The position numbers were made by a program, and so were the translations under genes. A stretch of 64,000 nt of DNA from Fibrobacter succinogenes (GTDB lineage Bacteria; Fibrobacterota; Fibrobacteria; Fibrobacterales; Fibrobacteraceae), in NCBI GenBank assembly GCA_902776765.1, contig CACYRP010000007.1:1-64000 (forward strand), given 5' to 3'. This document shows positions 18,583-27,887 of the stretch, in pieces; position 1 is the stretch's first letter, and every line of letters starts with the position of its first letter. A model generated the notes under the pieces. That model saw only the letters and a list, made by a program, of their open reading frames with translations, made no database searches and was not told where the DNA came from.

Positions 18583-19362
18583 GTGTCTATAAAGAAAGTT
18601 GTATATACCGTACTAACGGGAAATTATGAGCAATTAGCACAGCATAGTTATGTTGATGCATCTTATGATTACATTTGCTTTTCTAATGACTTCAAGGATT
18701 CTCGTATTGGTATTTGGAAAATTCGAAAAATATCTCTTAATTCTAACGAGAATCAACTAGTATCAAGGTTCCCCAAATTACAGCCACACAAGGTTTTAAA
18801 AGATTACGATATCTCGCTTTACGTAGACGCCAACGTCAACATAAAAACAAAATTCATATTCGATTCCATAGAACAATTACATTCAAAAGGAATATCATTC
18901 GCAGGAGTAAAACACCAAGAAAGGGATTGCTTATATGAAGAAAGCTTAATGGTATTACTAAAAGGCAAAGAACGAAATTTTAGAAAAGTAAAAGAACAAA
19001 TGTCTTTTTATAAAAAAAATCATTTTCCAAAACATTTCGGACTATACGAAGCGAATGTAATTTACCGTATACACAATTCAGAAGATGTGATAAAGCAAAG
19101 TAATGATTGGTGGTTTTGGAGAAAAAATTATTCACGCAGAGATCAACTAAGTCTATCCTATACATTATGGGAAAATAATATACCTTTACATTTTCTGTTA
19201 CCAGAAAACCAAAGTACAAGAAATTCAAAAGAGATTTCATGCAACCCACACCCCATAACAGACAAATACATAATACTACGTTTAAAAAACGCTTATTGTA
19301 AATTTATAATTCCAATTATATTTCGACTTTTTTTCCCTATTTATTACAGACTCATCATTTAA
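18583..19362 (+). CDS. Glycosyltransferase-like protein (DUF616 type)
   Basis: The 259-residue protein resembles the DUF616 family (TOD1/MUCI70-like glycosyltransferases). Markers are VVYTVLTGNYEQL at the N-terminus, DYICFSNDF, the segment ending ISLYVDANV, where a Asp-x-Asn replaces a DxD-like site, GVKHQERDCLYEE and RRDQLSLSYTLW. Start is GTG at 18583, supported by GAGGAA 6 bases upstream; no ATG in frame fits. It has no signal peptide. Probably adds a sugar to the lipid-linked repeat unit at the inner face of the membrane. Donor and acceptor unknown. Confidence 0.75.
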   Translation: MSIKKVVYTVLTGNYEQLAQHSYVDASYDYICFSNDFKDSRIGIWKIRKISLNSNENQLVSRFPKLQPHKVLKDYDISLYVDANVNIKTKFIFDSIEQLHSKGISFAGVKHQERDCLYEESLMVLLKGKERNFRKVKEQMSFYKKNHFPKHFGLYEANVIYRIHNSEDVIKQSNDWWFWRKNYSRRDQLSLSYTLWENNIPLHFLLPENQSTRNSKEISCNPHPITDKYIILRLKNAYCKFIIPIIFRLFFPIYYRLII

Positions 19363-19375
19363 ATTGCAGTAAATT

Positions 19376-20281
19376 ATGAATTCAGTAACAATAATAATTT
19401 CAACATACAACGGATCAAAACATCTTGACAGGCAATTAAAGTCTATATTGTCTCAAATAAATGTTGACATGCATATTTATATTCGAGATGATGGATCTAC
19501 CGACGACAGCACAAGAGACATTTTAGAGAGATATAAACAAAATTATTCTAATATAGATGTTGATTTTGGGAAAAATGTTGGATGGCAGCAAAGTTTCATG
19601 TTAGGTTTAGAAGCCGCCCCAAAAGCTGATTTCTATGCATTTTCCGACCAAGATGATTTATGGTTTGACAATAAATTAGCAACCGCTATTCTATCATTAA
19701 AAAAAGAAGACCCCCAAAAAGCCTTGTTATTTCACTGCAACAAAATATCAACAGACCAAAAGCTAAAACCATTATCCAATCAAATCATACGTTTACCCAA
19801 GCCAATAAATCACCAAAACGCCTTAGTTCAAGAATATGCACAAGGATGCTCTATTGTTATTAACGAAACGGCACGTAATTTGATATTAAAAAAAAGGCCT
19901 TTAGACAATACACCTCATGATTATTGGTGCGGATTAATCTGTTATCTGTTTGGGAAAATCATATATGATGCACAACCATATTTTTACCACATTAGCTATG
20001 GGTTAAACGCATCAGGAGAAGGACATCTATGGAAAAGCAGACTTTTAAGACTCAAATCTTTTTTTGCAAAACAAAATGTATATCACATACCCATAGAGCA
20101 ATTATTGGAAGGCTATTTACATTTATTAGATAAAGAAGACAAAGATTTTTTAGTCAAACTACAAAAATACAAAAAATCAATCACAACCAAATTATCAATT
20201 TTATTTTCTTCAAAATTTCGCAGAAATTCAATTTTAGGAACATTATCTTTAAAATTAGCAATCTTACTTAACAAAATTTAA
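19376..20281 (+). CDS. Family 2 glycosyltransferase (rhamnosyltransferase-like)
   Basis: The 301-residue GT-A enzyme shows VTIIISTYNGSKHLDRQL at the N-terminus, the donor-binding RDDGSTDDS (about residue 40), FSDQDDLWFDNKL (DxD region, about 95) and GCSIVINETA. This combination is typical of the branch annotated as rhamnosyl- or alpha-L-Rha transferases. It inverts configuration and uses a nucleotide sugar in the cytoplasm. It follows the DUF616 gene after 13 bases and is followed after 4 bases by the next transferase, so they are co-transcribed. Confidence 0.85.
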   Translation: MNSVTIIISTYNGSKHLDRQLKSILSQINVDMHIYIRDDGSTDDSTRDILERYKQNYSNIDVDFGKNVGWQQSFMLGLEAAPKADFYAFSDQDDLWFDNKLATAILSLKKEDPQKALLFHCNKISTDQKLKPLSNQIIRLPKPINHQNALVQEYAQGCSIVINETARNLILKKRPLDNTPHDYWCGLICYLFGKIIYDAQPYFYHISYGLNASGEGHLWKSRLLRLKSFFAKQNVYHIPIEQLLEGYLHLLDKEDKDFLVKLQKYKKSITTKLSILFSSKFRRNSILGTLSLKLAILLNKI

Positions 20282-20285
20282 AAAT

Positions 20286-21347
20286 ATGTTAAAATACGCA
20301 ATAAATGGTAGATATCTCATTCGGAAGCAAACTGGACAGGAAAGGTTTGCCAACGAAATCGTAAGAGAATTAGACAAAATTGTAAAGCCAGAAGAATTCG
20401 TCATAGTCGTACCCCAATACGCCCAGATCCATGCACAATACGAAAACATTAAAATTGTAAAATATGGTTCCGTCAAAAGCCATTTATGGGAACAAATTAG
20501 TTTTCTCCGATACATAGTCAAAAATAAATTACTTTCAATAAACCTGACCACAACATGTCCTTTTTGGTCACCAGGAATCGTTTGCATTCACGATGCAGCT
20601 TATTTCGAAATATCAAATTTACTAACAACAAACTTATATGGGAAGCTATCTACAATTTGGCACAGAATCTTAGCCTATGGGGCCGCAAAACGAGCAAAAA
20701 AAATACTAACGGTAAGCAATTATTCAAAAAATCGATTAGCAGAAAATTTAAACATTCCGACAAGTCGTTTTGCAATTTTGCGAAATGGTTGGCAGCATTT
20801 AAATAGAATCAACCCAGACGAGTCTATTTTTTCAATTTTTCCCCCAAAAATCATCCGCCATGAATACTTTATGGCGTTAAGCAGTTTATCTCCTCAAAAG
20901 AATTTCATATGGATTAAAGAAATTGCCAAAAGAAATCCATTGAAGCAATTTATAATATGCGGGAAATATGACGGGGCAACAAATGTTGGACAAGAAACTT
21001 TAAAAAATGAGAACATCTTTTTTACGGGTTACATTAGTGATGAACAAATGAAAGCGCTTATGTCCAATTGCAAAGCATTTATACACCCCGCAATTTATGA
21101 AGGATTTGGAATTCCTCCTTTAGAAGCATTATCTTGTGGAGCACAGTTGATTCTGTCAAACACAACATGTTTGCCCGAAATTTATGAAAATAGTGCACAT
21201 TATATAGATCCTCATAAATACGATTATAACTTAGACAAATTATTACAGGACCCAGTTGAATCAGCCGAGATAATACTAAAAAAATACAATTGGGCAGAAG
21301 AGGCTAAAAAATTACTTGAGGTTATTGATGAAATTGAAAAAAATTAA
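20286..21347 (+). CDS. Family 4 glycosyltransferase
   Basis: The 353-residue GT-B enzyme has a KQTGQERFANEIVREL start matching the acceptor domain of GT4 mannosyl- or glucosyltransferases. In the C-terminal donor domain it has ALSSLSPQKNFIW, FTGYISDEQMKALMSNCKAF and the nucleotide-sugar-binding E-x7-E motif HPAIYEGFGIPPLEALSCG. It starts 4 bases after the preceding gene and has no membrane segment. Sugar specificity cannot be read from sequence. Confidence 0.88.
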   Translation: MLKYAINGRYLIRKQTGQERFANEIVRELDKIVKPEEFVIVVPQYAQIHAQYENIKIVKYGSVKSHLWEQISFLRYIVKNKLLSINLTTTCPFWSPGIVCIHDAAYFEISNLLTTNLYGKLSTIWHRILAYGAAKRAKKILTVSNYSKNRLAENLNIPTSRFAILRNGWQHLNRINPDESIFSIFPPKIIRHEYFMALSSLSPQKNFIWIKEIAKRNPLKQFIICGKYDGATNVGQETLKNENIFFTGYISDEQMKALMSNCKAFIHPAIYEGFGIPPLEALSCGAQLILSNTTCLPEIYENSAHYIDPHKYDYNLDKLLQDPVESAEIILKKYNWAEEAKKLLEVIDEIEKN

Positions 21348-21473
21348 TTTTATGGAAATCTTAGTCATTTCATTTGAGGCTAGAAGCTTATTAAATAAAG
21401 AATAATACAATACTATTTTCACATTCGATAGAATAGCATCGTCAATCAACATCTGCAAAATAAGAGGATTAAC

Positions 21474-22631
21474 ATGAAGTCAATTCTTTTTGATTTATGG
21501 CAAGCTCAGCCATTAGCCGGTTATAAATATCATGGAGGAGCAGAATATATAAAATCAGTATACAATCACTTGATAAATTTTTTTTCTGAAGAATGCTCTA
21601 TTACCGTTTTTTTCAATCCAGCACTTTTTCTTGACGAATGGATTCTAGAATCTATTAACACACATAAGATTACAATAGAACCTATAAAAACAAAAGCGGA
21701 TATCCAAAAAATTTTAGATAAAACGAAATATGATGTATTCTATTCTGGTCTTCCATACATGTATGGGACTTTACGAATTCCAACAGAAACAGTATTTTTC
21801 GGAACAATTCACGGACTACGTTCTATAGAATTTCCAGGAGATGATTTCGCATACAAATATTACGCATCCCCATGGGCTTCAATCAAATCATTTATAAAAA
21901 ATAAAATAAAGGAATTTTATCGAAAAAAAAATATAGAGTTATTAAAAAAAGGAATATTAAATTTAGATAATATTGTATGCGTTTCAAATCATACAAAATA
22001 CGCGATAAAAAATTTTTACCCATTATTAAATAAAAATATCGAATGCTTATACACCCCTCAAAAAGTCTGTTTGTCCCCCAAAATAGACAAGCCAATTATC
22101 AATGATAAATACATTCTATTAATCAATTGCGACAGGATTGAAAAAAATTCATATCGGGCAATCGTTGCTTTAGAAAAACTTTTTTCAAAGAGATTACTTG
22201 AAAAGCATAAAGTTGTAACTATTGGGAAATTACCCCCAAAAATAATTAAAACAATCGTACATAAAGACAAATATATTTCTTATGATTACGTTTCTACAGA
22301 ATCGCTTGAAGGGCTTTACGCCAATTGTGATATTTTTCTTTATCCGACCCTAAACGAAGGATTTGGAATGCCTCCATTAGAAGCAATGAAATACGGTAAA
22401 ACTTGTATTGTGTCTGCCATATGTTCTGTTCCTGAAGTCTGCGGAGATGCTGTTTATTATATCAATCCCTATGACATCAACGAAATTCAAACAAGAATTT
22501 TACTTGCTATAGAAAATAAAATTTCCGAAAAAAAAATAACACAACAATTGCAATTAATTTCCGAAAAACAAAATTCAGATTTACACAAACTTTGTCAACA
22601 CATTACAAACGCATATAAGACTTTTAAATAA
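21474..22631 (+). CDS. Family 4 glycosyltransferase
   Basis: The 385-residue GT-B enzyme has YKYHGGAEYIKSVYNHL in the N-terminal domain and in the C-terminal domain FLYPTLNEGFGMPPLEAMKYGKTCIVS, the EX7E donor-binding region. AGAGGA lies 5 bases before ATG 21474. It is Lys/Ile/Asn-rich like its neighbours, reflecting the A/T bias of the block. A 126-base gap separates it from the preceding gene. Confidence 0.87.
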   Translation: MKSILFDLWQAQPLAGYKYHGGAEYIKSVYNHLINFFSEECSITVFFNPALFLDEWILESINTHKITIEPIKTKADIQKILDKTKYDVFYSGLPYMYGTLRIPTETVFFGTIHGLRSIEFPGDDFAYKYYASPWASIKSFIKNKIKEFYRKKNIELLKKGILNLDNIVCVSNHTKYAIKNFYPLLNKNIECLYTPQKVCLSPKIDKPIINDKYILLINCDRIEKNSYRAIVALEKLFSKRLLEKHKVVTIGKLPPKIIKTIVHKDKYISYDYVSTESLEGLYANCDIFLYPTLNEGFGMPPLEAMKYGKTCIVSAICSVPEVCGDAVYYINPYDINEIQTRILLAIENKISEKKITQQLQLISEKQNSDLHKLCQHITNAYKTFK

Positions 22632-22677
22632 CCATGTATTTTACCATTAATCCATCACTTTTCAAAAGGAGTGAAAA

Positions 22678-23865
22678 ATGAATTCCATAAGCAATCATAT
22701 AAAACATGTCCTTTTTTTTACATACATTCTAGGATGCTTGTCTTTTTTCGATCCCACTTTTTTTGATATTACACCCAAAGCACTTCGTTACATACAAACA
22801 ATTTCATTTGTTTTTTTATACATATTTCTCATAAAAAATAAAATAAAAATAACACCCTATTTTAAAGGTTTTTTTTTGATTGGCGTGGGTATGCTGTTTT
22901 CAATAGGTACAGCAAGTACAATGCATGAAGGACAGTCTTTCACGGAAAGTTTTTTTGCAATGTTACCCCGTTTTTTATCATATATGTTATTTTTTATCTT
23001 ACTAAAATTACAGCCAAACATCCGGTTCACTGAACAAATCATTTTTTTCATAGGCTTAACTAGCGCTCTTGTAGTTATCCAAATATGGATTCTATACCCC
23101 AACATTCTTTTCGGATCTTTTGTAGATTCTTCTATACGAGGAACAAGAATGACCGCAAACGGAGATACGTTTAAAATATGTTTTATGTTTTACAGTCTCA
23201 ACATGCTTCTATTAAAAAATTCATCAAAAAAATATGTTTTTTTCTTCATCATATGTGCAATTAGTGTTATTTTGGGGATTGTTAGACAAGTTATAGTTAT
23301 AACAACAGCGCTATGCTTAATGTTCTGTTTTTTCCACATCAGCATAAAAAAATGGGCATTTTTGCTTATCATTGTAACAATTGGTTTTATTTCTATTTCA
23401 AAAATGGATTTTTATCAAAGATTAGTTGAATTAACCGAAATAGAACGACACGAAGATCGAGGAGGAGAAAACATCAGAATTACTGCTACAAGATATTACA
23501 TAAACGAGGCTCAAGAAAACTTAATTACTAGAATTTTTGGCAACGGAGTACCAACTGAACAAAGCGCCTATGCAAAGAAGGTTGTACAAAACGAATCAAA
23601 AACACTATGTTTCGGTTCCGATGTAGGGTTGGCTTATTTTTATCACTTATACGGAATTTTAGCCATATTGGGATTAATATCACTTACTTGGGCTACATGG
23701 AAAATAAAGATTCCATTTAGATTTCTATATTTAAAATACTGTTTTGCATATATTCTATTAGCATCAATTGCATCTGGTCCAATAATATATGTTAACGAAT
23801 GTATCGCATTACCATTTATTTGTTACATGCTAGGAAAAATAAACAAAGAAGAGAAAATAGTTTGA
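22678..23865 (+). CDS. wzy: Polytopic membrane protein, probable O-antigen/capsule polymerase (Wzy type)
   Basis: The 395-residue protein has about ten to eleven hydrophobic membrane segments and a large outside loop between about residues 250 and 325 (RHEDRGGENIRITATRYYINEAQENL). This topology and the position in the locus point to the polymerase that joins repeat units in the periplasm. Sequence is poorly conserved in this family, so the call depends on topology and context; an O-antigen ligase is the alternative. AAGGAG lies upstream of ATG 22678. It overlaps nothing and is 11 bases before the next transferase. Confidence 0.72.
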   Translation: MNSISNHIKHVLFFTYILGCLSFFDPTFFDITPKALRYIQTISFVFLYIFLIKNKIKITPYFKGFFLIGVGMLFSIGTASTMHEGQSFTESFFAMLPRFLSYMLFFILLKLQPNIRFTEQIIFFIGLTSALVVIQIWILYPNILFGSFVDSSIRGTRMTANGDTFKICFMFYSLNMLLLKNSSKKYVFFFIICAISVILGIVRQVIVITTALCLMFCFFHISIKKWAFLLIIVTIGFISISKMDFYQRLVELTEIERHEDRGGENIRITATRYYINEAQENLITRIFGNGVPTEQSAYAKKVVQNESKTLCFGSDVGLAYFYHLYGILAILGLISLTWATWKIKIPFRFLYLKYCFAYILLASIASGPIIYVNECIALPFICYMLGKINKEEKIV

Positions 23866-23876
23866 GGTAACAACAA

Positions 23877-24791
23877 ATGCAAGTTTCTATTATCATCATC
23901 ACATACAACACATGCCAAATGACATCAAAATGTATTGAAAGTATCTTTTCCAAAACACACGATGTTGAATTTGAAGTTATACTAGTTGATAACGCAAGTT
24001 CTGATGGTAGTAAAGATTTTTTTGAAAAGGATTCTCGCATAAAATACATTTATTCGAATGAGAATCTAGGTTTTGGAAGAGGCAATAATTTAGGCTACAA
24101 GTATGCAACCGGAAATTATATTTTTTTACTAAATTCAGATACCATCCTATTAAATAATGCAGTAAAGGAATTTTATGATTTCATGCAAAATGCACCCCAA
24201 AAAATAGGTTGTGTAGGATGTGTTATGCAAAAGAATGATGGATCTCGAATACATTCATACCATACTATATATCCCTGCCTTTCTTGGATATTCAAAGAAA
24301 TTCTGTGTTATATTATACCCAGAATATATAATCCATATAAAAAGCGCGATCTTAATCAACAAAAAAATGTTTACCCATTACAAGTTGCAGTTGTTACAGG
24401 AGCAGATTTATTTATTCGACGTGAAGTTCTCGAAAAATGCGGTCTATTTGATTCTGATTTCTTTATGTATTACGAAGAAACAGAATTACAATATCGTTTT
24501 TTAAAGCATGGTTTCCAAAGTTACATTATCAATACACCAAAAATCATTCACCTTGCTGGCGAGTCATCAAAAAATCAAAAACACATACTTCAAAAAATGC
24601 AAATGCCTTTAAAAAGTCGATTTATATATGCAAGCAAAATATTTTCGCCGATCCAACTTATTATTTTTCGTTTTATGCACCTGTTGATGATACCTCGTAT
24701 TTTAATCTCATTGACATCATGGGAAAATAAGAAAAAAATATTAAAAATTCTTTTTGCAAAATATCGTGTAAAAAGATCATTTCCCGATTAA
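23877..24791 (+). CDS. Family 2 glycosyltransferase
   Basis: The 304-residue GT-A enzyme shows VSIIIITYNTCQMTSKCIES, VDNASSDGSKDFF, NLGFGRGNNLGY and NSDTILLNNAV, the donor-binding pattern of the rhamnosyltransferase WbbL-like GT2 branch. GADLFIRREVLEKCGLFDSDFFMYYEETE is the catalytic-base region of the same branch. A hydrophobic amphipathic stretch near the C-terminus may touch the membrane. GAGG at 23864 overlaps the stop of the polymerase gene, so translation is likely coupled. Confidence 0.88.
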   Translation: MQVSIIIITYNTCQMTSKCIESIFSKTHDVEFEVILVDNASSDGSKDFFEKDSRIKYIYSNENLGFGRGNNLGYKYATGNYIFLLNSDTILLNNAVKEFYDFMQNAPQKIGCVGCVMQKNDGSRIHSYHTIYPCLSWIFKEILCYIIPRIYNPYKKRDLNQQKNVYPLQVAVVTGADLFIRREVLEKCGLFDSDFFMYYEETELQYRFLKHGFQSYIINTPKIIHLAGESSKNQKHILQKMQMPLKSRFIYASKIFSPIQLIIFRFMHLLMIPRILISLTSWENKKKILKILFAKYRVKRSFPD

Positions 24792-24837
24792 ACGGAATGC
24801 ATATTCATTTTTAACAATATTACTTTTTTAGATTTTT

Positions 24838-25560
24838 ATGATGAATTATTTTTTTGATAAAATTGCAATCTTATTGAGGCAACTACGGTGTCTGCCATAT
24901 ACATTGTATTTTAACTTTCATTACTTACCATTTAAACAGGCAATAAAGCTTCCAATTATTTTATATAAATCAAGTCTAATAAAATGCAAGGGACGCATAA
25001 TTATTGAATCTAATAAGATTTGGCATTCCATGATTATATTAGGAAAACACACATGCTCTATTTATCCAAATTCAGGAATAACCTATGAAAACAACGGAGG
25101 AACATTAGTATTCAAAGGCAAATGCTTAATCGGCAGCGATTCATTTATATCAATAGGGCCCAAAGCTACTGTTTCTATTGGTGATAATTTCGAATGTAAC
25201 GCAGCATTGAAACTTGTTAGCCACTACAAAATAGACTTTGCCAATGATGTAAGTATCGGTTTTGAGAACTTTATTGTTGATACTGACTTTCATAGACTAT
25301 CTTGTGTAGAAAATCAATTTACAAAAGATCTCCATAAAGCATATGAAGCTATACAAATTGGCGAGAGTTGTTGGTTAGGCTCTAAATGTTGCACTTTTAA
25401 GGGAACCTTTTTACCAGATTTTTGCGTAGTCGCATCGTGTTCTATGCTTAACAAAAAGTACAATGTTCCATCATATACTTTACTAGCAGGCATTCCGGCA
25501 ACAGTTAAAAAAAATGGTATATATCGAAATCGCAAAAATGATAAAATAATAATTGATTGA
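24838..25560 (+). CDS. Left-handed beta-helix acyltransferase
   Basis: The 240-residue protein has hexapeptide-repeat character from about residue 95 onward (LIGSDSFISIGPKATVSIGDNF, ANDVSIGFENFIVDTDFH, IGESCWLGSKC) and a proximal lysine/asparagine-rich N-terminal part. It is related to the WbbJ/maltose-O-acetyltransferase group, which moves acetyl from acetyl-CoA to a sugar hydroxyl. The His of DTDFHRLS could be catalytic. It probably O-acetylates the polysaccharide repeat. Confidence 0.75.
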   Translation: MMNYFFDKIAILLRQLRCLPYTLYFNFHYLPFKQAIKLPIILYKSSLIKCKGRIIIESNKIWHSMIILGKHTCSIYPNSGITYENNGGTLVFKGKCLIGSDSFISIGPKATVSIGDNFECNAALKLVSHYKIDFANDVSIGFENFIVDTDFHRLSCVENQFTKDLHKAYEAIQIGESCWLGSKCCTFKGTFLPDFCVVASCSMLNKKYNVPSYTLLAGIPATVKKNGIYRNRKNDKIIID

Positions 25561-25570
25561 GGATGTATTC

Positions 25571-26557
25571 ATGACAAGTGTTATAGTAAAAACATTCGCT
25601 CCCGTAATTATTCCAACATTGTGCAGATATCAACATTTTGTAGAATGCCTAGAATCGCTAGCACATTGCACTTGGGCTAATAAAACAGATGTTTTTATCG
25701 GATTAGATTATCCAGCAAATGATTCGCATAGGGACGGCTATAACAAAATTAAGATTTATTTGCAGAAAAACAAAAAAAATTTAAATTTTAAATCTTTAAA
25801 TATTATAGAACGAAAATTCAACTACGGTTTAGGAAAACATGGAAATCTCAATGAATTAAAAAAAGAGGTCCTAACTAAATATGACCGTATTATTGTAAGT
25901 GAAGATGACAATATTTTTAGTCCGAATTTTTTAGTTTACATGAACAAGGGATTAGAAATATTTCAAAACGACACATCCGTACTAGCCATTAACGGATACC
26001 GTCATCCATATCCCTTAAAATATAATAACAATACTTTTATAAGAGAAAATGTTGACTTTTCAGCATGGGGATATGGTATTTGGAAAAATCGAGATGAAAA
26101 AGCAGAATCACTAAGCATAAATTTTTTTAGAAAAAAATTTTCTTTAATAAATTTTTTCAAAATTTATTTGGATAATGGCGGTAATCGCGCCCTTAATTTT
26201 TATGATTATGCATTTAGATGGAATGGACTTATGAGTGATTCACCTTTAAGTATTTATGCAAAACTAGAAAAAATGGATGTAATAATGCCCGCAGCTATTT
26301 CACTTGTTCGAAACATGGGATGGGATAATTCGGGAGAACATTATTTAAGCAACAGCAACCTTCAATCAATCCATTCCAATCAAAAAATTTCAGAAAAAAA
26401 TGATTTTATTTTTAATGGAACAGGCTTTGAATATTATACCGAAAACAGGAAAATTTTTAAAAATTATTCATACGCCAAAATACCTAATAAGGTGTTTTGG
26501 AGAAGATGTTTGAAAATTATTGCAAAATATTTTTTTCTAAAATTCAGACTTTTTTAA
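25571..26557 (+). CDS. Glycosyltransferase of GT-A fold
   Basis: The 328-residue protein shows APVIIPTLCRYQHFVECLESL at the start, a candidate metal-binding segment in IIVSEDDNIFSPNFLVYMNKGLE (EDDN instead of DxD) and SAWGYGIWKNRDEKAESL. This pattern resembles GNT-I-like bacterial transferases found in capsule loci. ATG 25571 is chosen over the earlier in-frame ATG, which would overlap the preceding gene, because GAGGA lies 7 bases upstream. The sugar donor is unknown. A 200-base gap without a recognisable feature follows. Confidence 0.75.
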   Translation: MTSVIVKTFAPVIIPTLCRYQHFVECLESLAHCTWANKTDVFIGLDYPANDSHRDGYNKIKIYLQKNKKNLNFKSLNIIERKFNYGLGKHGNLNELKKEVLTKYDRIIVSEDDNIFSPNFLVYMNKGLEIFQNDTSVLAINGYRHPYPLKYNNNTFIRENVDFSAWGYGIWKNRDEKAESLSINFFRKKFSLINFFKIYLDNGGNRALNFYDYAFRWNGLMSDSPLSIYAKLEKMDVIMPAAISLVRNMGWDNSGEHYLSNSNLQSIHSNQKISEKNDFIFNGTGFEYYTENRKIFKNYSYAKIPNKVFWRRCLKIIAKYFFLKFRLF

Positions 26558-26755
26558 ATTATGATCCTTTCAAAAAAAATCATACAAAGCATGTACCAAA
26601 TGTCATATTGTCACCATATAACAACAAAACCGCGAATAGCAACACTATATTACGATAAATATTGATAATAGATCTTTTTTCATCTAGAAAAAAATTGCCA
26701 AATAAAACATATTTGTTTATGTTTTTATTTTTTATATAGTTATAGAAGGACATAT

Positions 26756-27871
26756 ATGGCACAATCTTTAATTACAGTCACATCCCCACTTCTTCCTTCA
26801 TTGGAAGAATTTGAACCTTTTCTCAAAGACATTTGGAATCGCAAATGGCTAACCAATAACGGTCATTATCATCAGGAATTGGAAAAGGCTCTTGCAGAGT
26901 ACCTTGGTGTGGAATATATCAGCCTTTTTACAAATGGAACACTCCCCCTGATTACAGCTTTGCAAGCGATGCGCATTACCGGAGAGGTCATCACGACTCC
27001 ATACAGTTTTGTTGCAACGACGCACTCAATCTGGTGGAATGGTCTCTCTCCAGTATTTGTAGATGTGGATCCGGCAACGGGCAACCTAGACCCGCAGAAA
27101 ATTGAAGAAGCTATTACACCCAAAACGACAGCCATTATGCCGGTGCACGTTTACGGGAACCCTTGCGACATCGATGCCATTCAGGAAATTGCGGACCGAT
27201 ATGGTCTTGCGGTGATTTATGATGCAGCACATGCATTCAACGTGAAGGTGAACGACCGCACCATCCTTGATGCAGGCGACATGAATACGCTCAGTTTCCA
27301 TGCGACAAAGACTTACAATACGGTTGAAGGTGGCGCTCTAATTTGTCATGATGCACGCACCAAGAAGCGCATTGACTATCTCAAGAATTTCGGCTTTGCC
27401 GGAGAAACTACTGTGGTAGCTCCAGGCATCAATAGCAAGATGGATGAAATTCGTTCAGCTTATGGTCTTTGTAATCTCAAGCATATTGATGGGGCAATCG
27501 CAGCTCGTAAGAAAGTTGCCGAAACTTATCGCAAGGCTCTTACAAACATTCCTGGCATTTCCACGTTTAAAGAACGCGAAGATGTTACTTATAACTATTC
27601 GTACTTCCCGATTTTCGTGAATGAAGCTGAATACGGTATGAGCCGTGATGCATTATACGAAAAAATGAAGTCGCAAAATGTTTTGGGGCGTCGTTATTTC
27701 TATCCGCTCATTAGCGATTTTGCCATGTATCGAGGCCTGCCTTCAGCAACCAAGGAAAACCTTCCTGTTGCAACTAGAATGGCAAACGAGGTAATTTGTT
27801 TACCTATGCATGCGGGACTGAGTGAAAACGATATCAGTCGGGTTTTAGAAATCATCATCGGCAAGGTATAG
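26756..27871 (+). CDS. PLP-dependent sugar aminotransferase (DegT/DnrJ/EryC1/StrS family)
   Basis: The 371-residue fold-type I enzyme shows FTNGTLPLITALQAM (cofactor phosphate), TTPYSFVATTHSIWWNGL, VIYDAAHAF (Asp that contacts the pyridine nitrogen, about residue 160) and the Schiff-base lysine in SFHATKTYNTVEGGA (about 186). It would aminate a 4-keto-6-deoxy nucleotide sugar, like VioA or FdtB, and the acetyltransferase at 29388 could then N-acetylate it. GAAGGA precedes ATG 26756. Base composition here is visibly less A/T-rich than in the preceding block, suggesting different ancestry. Confidence 0.9.
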   Translation: MAQSLITVTSPLLPSLEEFEPFLKDIWNRKWLTNNGHYHQELEKALAEYLGVEYISLFTNGTLPLITALQAMRITGEVITTPYSFVATTHSIWWNGLSPVFVDVDPATGNLDPQKIEEAITPKTTAIMPVHVYGNPCDIDAIQEIADRYGLAVIYDAAHAFNVKVNDRTILDAGDMNTLSFHATKTYNTVEGGALICHDARTKKRIDYLKNFGFAGETTVVAPGINSKMDEIRSAYGLCNLKHIDGAIAARKKVAETYRKALTNIPGISTFKEREDVTYNYSYFPIFVNEAEYGMSRDALYEKMKSQNVLGRRYFYPLISDFAMYRGLPSATKENLPVATRMANEVICLPMHAGLSENDISRVLEIIIGKV

Positions 27872-27887
27872 TTTTTATATTTCCAAC

